NCBI GenBank assembly: GCA_937139495.1
Contig: CAKZQC010000006.1
Location: 162,686-226,685 of the forward strand
Length of the DNA: 64,000 nt
Reading direction: 5' to 3'
Source of the DNA: an uncultured Saprospiraceae bacterium
GTDB lineage: Bacteria; Bacteroidota; Bacteroidia; Chitinophagales; Saprospiraceae
Part shown: one piece after another, positions 55,668-63,984 of the stretch
How positions within the stretch are numbered: position 1 is the first letter of the stretch
Layout: each line of letters begins with the position of its first letter
Notes under the pieces: model-generated
The model's database searches: none
What the model was told of the DNA's origin: nothing
The model's input: only the letters and a program-made list of their open reading frames with translations
Position numbers and translations under genes: made by a program

Positions 55668-56126
55668 CTAGCGTGCATTGCATTTTTTCTGCCAATAAAA
55701 CTCAGCAATTACTTTTAGATCCTCCAACGGAATAGATTGCGATTGTTGGTCAAAAATTTCAATTTTTTCGCAAAGTAGAGAGAGCGTACCACCAGAGATA
55801 CCATCTACAAAATCTTCTAGACCGCTTATCTCTATTATTTTTTCGTTTGACTTGGCAGACAAGATTTCTAAATCTAAAGCCTCTAGCTTACTTCCTGTCC
55901 AAGCCACTTTCTCTTTGGAGGTATCATCAAACCAAGGTTCAAAACTAAGTTGCTGAACAGCATATACTTTGAGGTAGAAAAAATTGAAAGTAGGATCAAT
56001 CATTTCTGCCAAGTATTCACAATCTATTTTCCAGGTTTGAGGATTGCTTTGCCTATCCTGAATGACCAATGAGCCATCATGAAAGATATTGAATAAATCT
56101 TCTATATCATCTAGTGTCGCAATCAT
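55668..56126 (-). CDS. Small acidic protein of unknown function
   Basis: A 152-residue acidic cytoplasmic protein starting MIATLDDIED (ATG at 56126; the longer frame would use TTG and overlap the channel gene). Pattern LFNIFHDGSLVIQDRQ, then WKIDCEYLAEMIDPTFNFFYLKVY and a C-terminal helical part (IPLEDLKVIAEFYWQKKC). It resembles small immunity-type or SMI1-like proteins in size and acidity, but no family can be assigned. It follows the ion channel gene by 38 bp. Confidence 0.7.
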   Translation of the reverse strand: MIATLDDIEDLFNIFHDGSLVIQDRQSNPQTWKIDCEYLAEMIDPTFNFFYLKVYAVQQLSFEPWFDDTSKEKVAWTGSKLEALDLEILSAKSNEKIIEISGLEDFVDGISGGTLSLLCEKIEIFDQQSQSIPLEDLKVIAEFYWQKKCNAR

Positions 56127-56164
56127 GGAAGGGGGGCTTTGAGGTGGTGATAAAGTAACAAATA

Positions 56165-56986
56165 CTACAATTCCTCTCCACAGTACTTGCAATGTTTGGC
56201 ATCAATATCATGTCCTTCTTTGAGGCATGCTTTGCAGGCTTGGGTAGTTACCATTTTTACATTTTTGGGGTTAGCAGCTAGTTCGGCAGACACAATACCA
56301 GTGGGGACAGCAAGTACGCCATAACCCATAATCATAACTAGAGCAGCTACAAATTGTCCCAAAGGGCTAGTCGGAGCGATATCGCCATAACCAACGGTAG
56401 TCAACGTCACGATTGCCCAATAAATACTACGTGGAATACTCGTGAATCCTGAGTTTTGCCCGCCTTCTATGAAATACATGAACGAACCCAATACGGTTAC
56501 CATCATCATTATAAACGTCAAAAAAACAATGATTTTTGGTCGGCTAGCTTTCAAGGCAGCCATGATTTTATTGCTCTCATTGAGGAATTGTGCCAACTTG
56601 AAAATACGAAATACACGCATGAGCCGCAAGGCTCTAATTGTAGCCAAATAGGGAGATGCTCCAACAAATAAAGCGGCATAATTTGGTAGAATAGAAATCA
56701 AATCAACGATTCCGAAAAAGCTAAAAATATACTTAGTTGGTTTGTACACACAGATGAGCCGTAGAATATATTCCCCTGTGAAAAATATGGTCAAAATCCA
56801 CTCGAGTATAACAAAATAGTGCCCATAAGCAGTTTGATACGCCTCTATACTTTCGAGCATGACGAGTACTACACTCAGCACAATGAGTATTAGCAAGGTT
56901 ACATCAAAGGCTTTGCCTGCTTTGGTGTCTGCTTCAAATATAATCTCATGGATTCGGTTTCTCCATGGAGCGTAATCTTGTTCCAT
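56165..56986 (-). CDS. Voltage-gated potassium channel with C-terminal zinc ribbon
   Basis: A 273-residue channel subunit. Six transmembrane segments: S1 (about 27-48), S2 and S3, then S4 with regularly spaced Arg (RALRLMRVFRIFKLAQ), S5, pore helix and selectivity filter TVGYGD at 197-202, and S6 (VAALVMIMGYGVLAVP). It should form tetramers that conduct potassium. The C-terminal about 25 residues hold two Cys pairs (CKAC and CKYC, plus an intervening His), a zinc-ribbon-like tail. A small unknown gene follows. Confidence 0.9.
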   Translation of the reverse strand: MEQDYAPWRNRIHEIIFEADTKAGKAFDVTLLILIVLSVVLVMLESIEAYQTAYGHYFVILEWILTIFFTGEYILRLICVYKPTKYIFSFFGIVDLISILPNYAALFVGASPYLATIRALRLMRVFRIFKLAQFLNESNKIMAALKASRPKIIVFLTFIMMMVTVLGSFMYFIEGGQNSGFTSIPRSIYWAIVTLTTVGYGDIAPTSPLGQFVAALVMIMGYGVLAVPTGIVSAELAANPKNVKMVTTQACKACLKEGHDIDAKHCKYCGEEL

Positions 56987-57019
56987 ATTTTTTTATTCTA
57001 ACCTAAGTTGTACTATTGA

Positions 57020-57149
57020 AAAGTCGTAAGTATCAAGTCTGAAGTCCAAAGTATCCTTGTGCTGCAAAAGGTATCAAGTAGTTAGTCGGAAGTCTTAAGT
57101 ATAAAATTTAGTTGCGGCTTCTGACTTTAGATTTTAAGACTTCCGACTA
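57020..57149. repeat. AAGTC-word spacer with 16-bp inverted repeat
   Basis: The spacer 56987-57159 carries words such as AAGTATCAAGTCTGAAGTCC and AAAGTATCC. A perfect inverted repeat TAGTCGGAAGTCTTAA (57083-57098 with 57134-57149) lies just after the yicC stop. The AAGTATCAAGT word also occurs, in reverse complement, in the spacer at 30300. Confidence 0.65.
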
Positions 57150-57159
57150 AACCTACTGA

Positions 57160-58032
57160 TTACATAATATTTGCCAATTGTTCTTTGATTTTATCCGCAT
57201 GGTTTTTCATCTGTATGACCAAGTACTGTATGGTAGCAGAGTTAGCCTTGGAGCCAAGCGTATTAATTTCTCTACCAATTTCTTGTAATATGAAACCTAG
57301 TTTTTTGCCCTTGTCTAGCTTGTTAGCTTCGAGTTCTTCTAGGAAGTATTTGCAGTGCTGTTCTAGACGTATTTTTTCTTCATTGAGGTCAAATTTATCC
57401 AAGTAGAAAATCATTTCTTGTTCCAATCTATTCTCATCTACTTTGTTGTTGAGTTGCAGCGATTCGAGCGACTGGAGTAGTCTGTTTTTGATTTTATCAA
57501 TACGCTCTTGTTCGTGTGGATCAACTTCTTGTAGCAGTTGTTGAATAGCATTGATATTCTGAACAATATCTTTTTCGGTCGCTTCTCCTTCTTCGGCTCT
57601 ATAAGCGACCAGAGCATCGAGTGCTTGCTGTATCACTGCTTGCACTTGATGCCAATCTTCTTCCGATACTTTATCTACGTTTTGTAGAATCACCCCCGGC
57701 ATTCGAGTAATCGTATATAACAAATCTCCTTGGTCAATACCTTGGGCATTAGCCAATTGATTGAGCGTATTGTAGTAGTTGTTGAACGCCGTTTCGTTGA
57801 TGTTGTGGTCGGTTTCTCCGACAGATTCTACCTGCACTGTCACATCTACTTTTCCTCTTATCAACTGCTGTTGAATCAATTTTCTGATAGCTATTTCTTT
57901 TGCTTGAAATTGATTAGAGATACGTGTTCGCAAATCAAAACTTTTGCTATTAACACTTTTGATTTCTACCACAATTCGCTGTGCTTTGGTTGCCTGCTCG
58001 GCACGTCCAAAACCAGTCATCGAATACAACAT
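57160..58032 (-). CDS. yicC: YicC family endoribonuclease
   Basis: A 290-residue cytoplasmic protein, standard length. The family start MLYSMTGFGRAE is exact, followed by VVVEIKSVNSKSFDLRTRI-like IVVEIKSVNSKSFDLRTRIS. The C-terminal DUF1732 part has FDLNEEKIRLEQHCKYFLE, GKKLGFILQEIGREINTLGSKANSATIQYLVIQMKNHADKIKEQLANI. E. coli YicC (also called RnvA) is an endoribonuclease acting on small RNAs such as RyhB; the activity here is inferred from family. Confidence 0.95.
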   Translation of the reverse strand: MLYSMTGFGRAEQATKAQRIVVEIKSVNSKSFDLRTRISNQFQAKEIAIRKLIQQQLIRGKVDVTVQVESVGETDHNINETAFNNYYNTLNQLANAQGIDQGDLLYTITRMPGVILQNVDKVSEEDWHQVQAVIQQALDALVAYRAEEGEATEKDIVQNINAIQQLLQEVDPHEQERIDKIKNRLLQSLESLQLNNKVDENRLEQEMIFYLDKFDLNEEKIRLEQHCKYFLEELEANKLDKGKKLGFILQEIGREINTLGSKANSATIQYLVIQMKNHADKIKEQLANIM

Positions 58033-58515
58033 ATTTTCTTTTTAAAGGAATATAGCAAAAGCGTACTAATCAGTACTTACAGATTGCTAAAAATTAGATA
58101 AAATCTAAACAAAATTGACGGTTAATTGTCCTAGAATTATACTTCACTTACTGTTCTTTTCAGAACAATTTAGGAACAATAGTAGTCAGGTATTGATGAA
58201 AAATAGCAAAAAATATCGTCTTGTATCACGAACAAGCGTTCAAAATTGAATTTTTAATCAAAAAACCCTTAATATTGATTGAATGAAAACCAATACGGAC
58301 ATTCAAATACAAAGAAGTTGTTTAAAAAGTCGTCAATAATCGCTTGACAAGCCATTGAAAAACAAATACTTCTGCTCTTTTGAACATGGTAGCTATGGCT
58401 ACCAAATTAAAAAGCAGCATTGTCTTGATTTCCAAGCCCTTATCAATCATTTTATCACGACTCATTAAACAACTTCAAAAAATTAATCCTATCCACCTAC
58501 AAAAATAGAAGAGTC
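58033..58515. other. Spacer of 483 bp between yicC and the NlpC/P60 gene
   Basis: No gene was seen. It holds a 6-bp inverted repeat TGTTCT / AGAACA (58152-58167) that could be an operator, and the full MITE-like element at 58314-58476. Promoters for the two divergent genes must be here but none is clear. Confidence 0.6.
58314..58476 (+). repeat. MITE-like repeat family B, long copy (163 bp)
   Basis: Terminal inverted repeats GAAGTTGTTTAAAAAGTCGT (58314) and the complement of TCACGACTCATTAAACAACT at the right end match in 18 of 21 positions. The inside folds back further, with a central hairpin GGTAGC TATG GCTACC. The outer 45 and 25 bases match the copy at 20335-20410, which lies in the opposite orientation. 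There is no coding capacity. Confidence 0.8.
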
Positions 58516-59106
58516 ATGAGTATAATGCGCGGAATACAGTTTATATATGATAATCAAGGAAATAAAACAACAGCCGTAGTTGATTTGCGTAGGCACGGCA
58601 AAGCATTTGCAGCATTTTTGCAGCAATTAGCCAATGAGACAAGTAGTACTACCACGACACCTGTAGTAGGCGATACACTCGATAATATAGGGAGCAATAA
58701 TAATACACTCAATACAAAACAGCTCAAAATAGATGGCTTGATCCAAAAGGCTCGCTCTTACTATGGTGTTCCTTATCGTACAGGCGGTACGACTCAAAGC
58801 GGTATGGATTGTTCGGGTTTTTTGCAAACGACTTTTAAGGCGATTGGCATCGAATTGCCAAGAGTATCGAGAGACCAAGCTCAAGTAGGGGCAGCCGTAT
58901 CGAAAAACCAACTCAAAGAGGGCGATTTGATATTCTTCGCCACAGGTACTCCTGGTAGAATTAATCACGTAGGTATGGTGACCAATAGCAGCAATCCAGA
59001 TGATGTCAAATTTATTCATGCTTCTAGCAGTAGGGGAGTGATGGAAACGACATTGGGTCTAGGATATTGGCAAAAAGCTTATATTCAAGCCAAAAGATTA
59101 GTTTAG
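58516..59106 (+). CDS. NlpC/P60 peptidase with antitoxin-like N-terminus
   Basis: A 196-residue protein. The C-terminal NlpC/P60 cysteine peptidase domain (about 75-196) has C99 in GMDCSGF, H151 in RINHVGMV and H168 in FIHASSSRGV, so the triad is complete. Such enzymes cut peptidoglycan stem peptides. The first about 40 residues (MRGIQFIYDNQGNKTTAVVDLRRHGKAF) do not form a signal peptide; they resemble the N-terminal strand-strand-helix of small Phd/YefM-like antitoxins. A Thr/Asn-rich linker joins the parts. How it would reach the wall is not clear. A terminator follows. Confidence 0.85.
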   Translation: MSIMRGIQFIYDNQGNKTTAVVDLRRHGKAFAAFLQQLANETSSTTTTPVVGDTLDNIGSNNNTLNTKQLKIDGLIQKARSYYGVPYRTGGTTQSGMDCSGFLQTTFKAIGIELPRVSRDQAQVGAAVSKNQLKEGDLIFFATGTPGRINHVGMVTNSSNPDDVKFIHASSSRGVMETTLGLGYWQKAYIQAKRLV

Positions 59107-59151
59107 ATACGCTCTTAGGTGAAAATACAACAGCATAATTTCTAAAAAAAT

Positions 59152-59195
59152 AATCCTCCGAAATAGTCAACCGTACTGTTTCGGAGGGTTTTTAT
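59152..59195 (+). terminator. Terminator after the NlpC/P60 gene
   Basis: The stem AATCCTCCGAAA / TTTCGGAGGGTT (one G-U), with a 15-base loop, is preceded by A and followed by TTTATT. Confidence 0.8.
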
Positions 59196-59205
59196 TATAC
59201 TATCA

Positions 59206-59628
59206 ATGAATTTAAAATATAGCCTATTTTTACTTCTTATCATGAGTTTTGTTTTTGCCAATTGCAATAAAGGACTTCAAAAAGTAAATTACAAAAAGCC
59301 AGAAAAAGTAGCGTTGTTTTTCACTAAAGCGATTGCGAGTCTTGATATTGCGAATGCAAAAAGAGCTGCTACGGAGAACACGCAAGAAGTGCTACACCTA
59401 CTAGAAGTACTCTTGGAATCTATGCCCGAAGAAGAAAAAAAACGCCTAATTAGTGAAGCGCAAATCAATATGGCAACCCTTCGAAAAGTGAAGTGCGAGA
59501 CGATAGATGATGTCGCCAAATGCCGTATTTGTTGCGATCAAGAAGGACTAGAGGAAGTAGAGCCGCTGATACTGCATAAAATAGGTAAACAATGGTTGGT
59601 GGAAATGAAAAAAGCAAACTTGGAGTAA
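59206..59628 (+). CDS. Small lipoprotein, DUF4878-like
   Basis: A 140-residue lipoprotein: signal MNLKYSLFLLLIMSFVFANC with the Cys at residue 20. The mature part (PEKVALFFTKAIASLDIANAKRAATENTQEVLHLLEVL, then a C-terminal strand region KIGKQWLVEMKKA) fits the NTF2-like DUF4878 layout. Two internal Cys pairs (CETIDDVAKCRICC) are notable. The function is unknown. Confidence 0.75.
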   Translation: MNLKYSLFLLLIMSFVFANCNKGLQKVNYKKPEKVALFFTKAIASLDIANAKRAATENTQEVLHLLEVLLESMPEEEKKRLISEAQINMATLRKVKCETIDDVAKCRICCDQEGLEEVEPLILHKIGKQWLVEMKKANLE

Positions 59629-59706
59629 GGCATAAACAGAGTTCCTGTTAGGTTGTTATAGTCATGATGGAATATCTATTCACACCTATTTAATTTATAG
59701 CCTACT

Positions 59707-60327
59707 ATGAGCCAACAACGACGCAAATCCAGAGCCCCAGAAGCTTCTCCAATTCGATTCCCGATGGAAAAAGTAGCCCTTTTTTTATTGCTATTGAGTA
59801 TGACGATGTTATTCATATCCTTCTCGATAGGCTATGTATTTACACGCAACCAAGTGGGGACAGATGGGGTTTATTTGCCACCTATTTTTATTGTCAATAC
59901 CGTTATTTTATTGGCGTCCAGCTGGGCAATCAATCAAGCCAATAAATCGTATCGAGCCGACCACACACAGGATTACCAAAAATATTTGCTGATAACCATG
60001 ATACTGACATGGGGATTTATGACGATGCAGATAGCGGGCTGGTTTTATTTCAAAGAGGCTCTTATCGGAGAGAATATTGGTAATGGAAGTCATTATTTAT
60101 ATGCAATATCAGGCTTGCATTTTGCACATATTATAGGCGGTTTGCCATTTTTGTTTATCTTTTTGTACAATGCTTACAGCAAGATGCAAGAACCAGTTAC
60201 GGTACTTATTTATTTTTCGGATCCAGTCAAAAAAATGCGATTAGAATTGCTTACTATTTATTGGCATTTTTTGGACGGCTTATGGATATTCTTAGTGTTG
60301 TTTTTCTTGCTCAATATGGCATTGTAA
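59707..60327 (+). CDS. Cytochrome c oxidase subunit III-like protein, orphan
   Basis: A 206-residue inner-membrane protein with five hydrophobic segments. Family marks: MEKVALFLLLLSMTMLF (helix 1), FYFKEAL, SGLHFAHIIGGLPFL and the closing IYWHFLDGLWIFLVLFFLL. The catalytic subunits I and II are not in the window, so this is a stand-alone copy. Extra subunit III genes are common in Bacteroidota. A strong terminator follows. Confidence 0.9.
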   Translation: MSQQRRKSRAPEASPIRFPMEKVALFLLLLSMTMLFISFSIGYVFTRNQVGTDGVYLPPIFIVNTVILLASSWAINQANKSYRADHTQDYQKYLLITMILTWGFMTMQIAGWFYFKEALIGENIGNGSHYLYAISGLHFAHIIGGLPFLFIFLYNAYSKMQEPVTVLIYFSDPVKKMRLELLTIYWHFLDGLWIFLVLFFLLNMAL

Positions 60328-60341
60328 CGATTGGTTTGCAC

Positions 60342-60396
60342 AAAAAAAAGACAGTTTTTACAGCTTCTGAAGGCTGCGAAAACTGTCTTTTTTTTG
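60342..60396. terminator. Bidirectional terminator
   Basis: AAAAGACAGTTTT and its complement, with an inner CAGC/GCTG stem and loop, are flanked by an A-run and a T-run. It lies between the convergent subunit III and dehydrogenase genes. Confidence 0.85.
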
Positions 60397-60409
60397 CTTT
60401 TAGGTCAAT

Positions 60410-61378
60410 TTAGCTAGGGCGATCATCACCAAAGAAATCAATCAAAGCATCTGCCAATTCCAAACCAATATTGCGTTGAGCCTCTAGGGTAGAAGCGCCG
60501 ATGTGCGGCGAAACAGAAACTTGCTTATGATTTAACAAGGTCATGTTGGGTGTTGGTTCATTTGCAAATACATCTAGTGCTGCTGCGGCTACTTTGCCAC
60601 TTTCGAGCGCTTCGAGTAGTGCCGCTTCGTCGATAGCTCCACCACGAGCCGTATTGATTAGAAAAACACCATCTTTCATAGCGGCTATTTCTTTTTTGCC
60701 AATAACAGGCTTGTCGGTGCTAGGCACATGAATCGTGATGAAATCACTGTTTTCTATGACTTTTTGTACGGATACAGTCCGAGCTGTAATTGCCAAAGAA
60801 ACATTGGAAGCTTCTGGCGTATATAGACGAATATCGACATTGTTGCTATGCACATCACCTGCCAATACACGCATACCTAAGCCATAAGCTAGGCGTGCTA
60901 CAGTTTGTCCGATTCGACCGAATCCAATAATACCAAGCGTTTTGCCCGAAAGTTGTACACCATTGGAATACTGCTTTTTGAGGGCTTTAAATTCGGTGTT
61001 GCCTTGTGTCGGCATATCTCTGTTGGAACGATGTAGAAATCTAGCCAAGGTAAACAAATGTCCTACCACTAGTTCTGCTACCGATTGCGAAGACGCATTG
61101 GGCGTGTTGATGACCTTGATTCCCTTCGATTCGGCATAAGCCACATCAATATTATCTAGCCCAACGCCACCACGAGCAATAAGCTTGAGGTTAGGGCATA
61201 GGTCGATGAGTTCTTTGCGTATTTTGGTTGCCGAACGAACAATAATGGCATCGTATTCGGGCAGTTTAGTAGCTAATTCTTCTTGTGGTATTTTGTCGGT
61301 ATTGACTTGATAGGCAGCTTCTTCGAGTAGCAATTTTCCATCAGAGTGAATACCGTCATTTACTAATATCTTAATCAT
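60410..61378 (-). CDS. serA: D-3-phosphoglycerate dehydrogenase-like 2-hydroxyacid dehydrogenase
   Basis: A 322-residue NAD-dependent enzyme that probably converts 3-phosphoglycerate to 3-phosphohydroxypyruvate, the first step of serine synthesis. The NAD-binding motif is GFGRIG at 152-157; the catalytic residues are R245 (NTARGG), E274 (DVFANEP) and H292 (SPHIGAST). The substrate region ARGGVGLDNIDV fits PGDH. It lacks the C-terminal ACT domain, so serine feedback through it is not expected. No serC or serB is nearby, so another 2-hydroxyacid substrate cannot be ruled out. Confidence 0.88.
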   Translation of the reverse strand: MIKILVNDGIHSDGKLLLEEAAYQVNTDKIPQEELATKLPEYDAIIVRSATKIRKELIDLCPNLKLIARGGVGLDNIDVAYAESKGIKVINTPNASSQSVAELVVGHLFTLARFLHRSNRDMPTQGNTEFKALKKQYSNGVQLSGKTLGIIGFGRIGQTVARLAYGLGMRVLAGDVHSNNVDIRLYTPEASNVSLAITARTVSVQKVIENSDFITIHVPSTDKPVIGKKEIAAMKDGVFLINTARGGAIDEAALLEALESGKVAAAALDVFANEPTPNMTLLNHKQVSVSPHIGASTLEAQRNIGLELADALIDFFGDDRPS

Positions 61379-61417
61379 AGTGTCTGTCTTTTTGTACGTC
61401 TAAAAGTGTGTGTGTCT

Positions 61418-62443
61418 TTATTTTTTTTGCAATCGGTCTAGGGCATCAGTAGCACGCAAGCGATTGTTTTTAGAGCCATTACTTTCTGCATTCTTGTAGT
61501 TGATGATGGCATCGTCCATGTTGCCAAGCTTCTCGGCAGCAAACGCCTTGTAGTAGTAAGCTTCACCAAACTGCGGATCATACTGTACCGCTACATTAAA
61601 GAAATTGTAGGCTTTCTCATATTCTTCCAATTCCATATACAATAGGGCGTAATCATAGCTGGTTTCTGCCTCCTGTGGGTGGTGATAAATCGTACGCTCG
61701 TACGCCTCTTTTGCTTTCTCCAAATTTCCTGTTTGGTGATAATAATTTGCCATTCCTTTCAGTGCCAAGTAGCTCGTCGAATCAATCCGCAAAGCATTTT
61801 TGTAGTAAGCCGTTGCAACTGGTTTGCGCATTTTGTAGAAAATATTGCCTAGCTCCAAGTAGGCTCCAAAATGGTCGGCATCTTGTGATACTACGGCGTC
61901 CCAAATACGGATAGCACCAAGGGTATCTTTCATATCTTTCAATATAAGCCCTTTTGTGAACATTGCATCAGTATTGTAAGGTTCTTTTTTTAGGATATTT
62001 TCAGCCGAAATCAAGCCTTTGTCGTATTGTTTGAGAATATGCGAAATCTCGGCATGCGTTAAGAGCAATTTGGTATTCTCTGGAAAAATTTCTAAGCCTT
62101 TTTCGAGTGTTTTGATAGAACGTTTGGACTCGTCATTGTCAAGGTACATCCAAGCAAGCAGTTTGTAGGATTGCCATTTGGTCGAGTCCATGCTCAATAC
62201 CGTTTGAGCATCATTAACTGCTTCTTTGTAGAGCCCATTTAGGGAGTAGGCTTCCGCCCGAATGGCATACAAACTAGCATCTTTTGGGCTGTTCTGAATA
62301 TCTTGGCTAATGGCATCAATTTCGGGTATTCCTGTTGTTTTGCCGTATTCTACGATGAGCTCATCTGGGTTTTCTTGGCTATTGCAAGCCCCAAAAAATA
62401 GAAATATAAAACTAGAAAGGACTAGGATTGTTTTAGTGGACAT
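61418..62443 (-). CDS. TPR-repeat lipoprotein
   Basis: A 341-residue lipoprotein (signal ends FLFFGAC). From about residue 45 to the end run eight or so TPR helix pairs (for example ASLYAIRAEAYSLNGLYKEAVNDA, YLALKGMANYYHQTGNLEKAKEAYERTI, GEAYYYKAFAAEKLGNMDDAIINYKNA). TPRs bind partner proteins, so an assembly or scaffold role in the envelope is likely. It is divergent from the gene at 62557, with a short AT-rich spacer. Confidence 0.88.
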   Translation of the reverse strand: MSTKTILVLSSFIFLFFGACNSQENPDELIVEYGKTTGIPEIDAISQDIQNSPKDASLYAIRAEAYSLNGLYKEAVNDAQTVLSMDSTKWQSYKLLAWMYLDNDESKRSIKTLEKGLEIFPENTKLLLTHAEISHILKQYDKGLISAENILKKEPYNTDAMFTKGLILKDMKDTLGAIRIWDAVVSQDADHFGAYLELGNIFYKMRKPVATAYYKNALRIDSTSYLALKGMANYYHQTGNLEKAKEAYERTIYHHPQEAETSYDYALLYMELEEYEKAYNFFNVAVQYDPQFGEAYYYKAFAAEKLGNMDDAIINYKNAESNGSKNNRLRATDALDRLQKK

Positions 62444-62556
62444 ACCAATAAAGGTTTAGTTTTTGTATTATAATATTGTGTTTAGGTATCTTATACTAGC
62501 TTACCTCAAACCACAAAATACAAAATACAAATTGAAAAGATTATAACAGACACCTT

Positions 62557-63984
62557 ATGTACAAAAATAAATTCGCTGGGCTAATTATTCTGCTAATAGG
62601 ACTGTTCGGAACCTACCAAGGAACAGCACAAACGCTACAAATGGCAGCTCTGGAAGATACTAAATTAATCAATGATTATCAATTGATTGGTCAAGTCGGA
62701 AAACAGACATTGATATACAAAAAAAGCAATACCAAGACGGAAATCCAAGCTTTTGATGATTCGCTGGACATACTATGGACTAAACCGATAGAGCTGCAAA
62801 CCAATCGTTCTACTCGGCTGTTGGCGATTATTCCCCATGCACAAACTTTTCAGCTGCTGTATTCTTATTACCAAAAAGGAAATACAGAAATCCATGTACA
62901 AACGTTTTCGGCTGCTGCCGAATTTGTATCTGATACATTGGTGTACCAATTTAAGAGCTTTTTTGACGACAGCCAAGTTATTTTCTCTAAAAATCAGCGC
63001 TACTTTGTATGGTACAAACGAATGAGTGGGCAGCAGCAAGTATTTTGTTACGACTTGCAGACTGAGCAAATTATTTGGCAGCAATTGCTACCCAAAACCG
63101 AACCCAAATCATTTAAGTATATGGATAAACTGACGGTAAGCAATGACGGAACTGCCTATTTGCTAGAGCAGCATATTCAGCGAAATACATCGGGCGATAA
63201 CTTACCTCATTTTTCATTATATACCTTGTATAGCAATACCGATTTGCCGACACAGCGGTTAGATTTTGGGTATCGTTATTATGATTTTGTGTTGCAATAT
63301 GACGAGTGGAACGGGCGATTGGTTATTGCAGGATTTTATGGAGTAGGCAAATATTCGAACAAGTTCAATCAAATAGATGGTTTATTTTCTTTTCGACAGG
63401 GATTAGATGCTCAGGTTGTTTATACGCCTGTAGCCGAATTTGAGGATCCCAATACAAAGAAAGACAAAAAAATGCTGGTCGAAAATTTCGAGCCTACCGA
63501 TATTTTATTGCGTAGAGATGGCGGTATTCTGCTGCTAGCAGAGCAGCGTTATATTTATAATTCCAATGCAGCTTTTGACGAAGGAATAGGCAGCGGGAGG
63601 AGCAAGGATTATATTTACAAAAGTATATTGGCGGCTTCTGTCGCTCCGAATGGTGTCTCCGAATGGCAAAAAATACTACACAAAGAACAGGTTTCTAGCG
63701 ATGACAATGGTCGATATTCTTCTTACTTTTTGTTCCGAGGAAGATCGGAAATACGAGTGGTATTCAATGATAATGTACATTGGGAAAGTGGTATATTGGA
63801 ATACCTAATAACAGGTAAAGGCGAGATCAACCGCAATGTAATACCACACCACAAAAAACGACACAAAGCTATTATGGAGCTACGGCACAGTTTACAAATA
63901 TCTGCCAATACGTTTTTGACGTTGTCGAGAGCAACAGGCTATGGCAATACGGAATTGTATTTGTCTAGAATGACCTATGAGTAG
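62557..63984 (+). CDS. Secreted protein of unknown function, beta-propeller-like
   Basis: A 475-residue protein with a signal peptide (MYKNKFAGLI to GTAQ). The mature part shows repeated short beta-strands with turns (TLIYKKSNTKTEIQAFDDSLDILWTKPI, YFVWYKRMSGQQQVFCYDLQTEQIIWQQLL, DGTAYLLEQHI, DGGILLLAEQRYIYN) as in a beta-propeller. There is no T9SS tail and no enzyme motif. The stop codon at 63982 is complete, 16 bp before the window ends. The function is not recognised. Confidence 0.75.
   Translation: MYKNKFAGLIILLIGLFGTYQGTAQTLQMAALEDTKLINDYQLIGQVGKQTLIYKKSNTKTEIQAFDDSLDILWTKPIELQTNRSTRLLAIIPHAQTFQLLYSYYQKGNTEIHVQTFSAAAEFVSDTLVYQFKSFFDDSQVIFSKNQRYFVWYKRMSGQQQVFCYDLQTEQIIWQQLLPKTEPKSFKYMDKLTVSNDGTAYLLEQHIQRNTSGDNLPHFSLYTLYSNTDLPTQRLDFGYRYYDFVLQYDEWNGRLVIAGFYGVGKYSNKFNQIDGLFSFRQGLDAQVVYTPVAEFEDPNTKKDKKMLVENFEPTDILLRRDGGILLLAEQRYIYNSNAAFDEGIGSGRSKDYIYKSILAASVAPNGVSEWQKILHKEQVSSDDNGRYSSYFLFRGRSEIRVVFNDNVHWESGILEYLITGKGEINRNVIPHHKKRHKAIMELRHSLQISANTFLTLSRATGYGNTELYLSRMTYE

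Noticed and set aside
60410..61378. Formate or lactate dehydrogenase instead of SerA-like
   Set aside because: ARGGVGLDNID and the R-E-H arrangement fit the phosphoglycerate dehydrogenase group better, though the missing ACT domain leaves some doubt.
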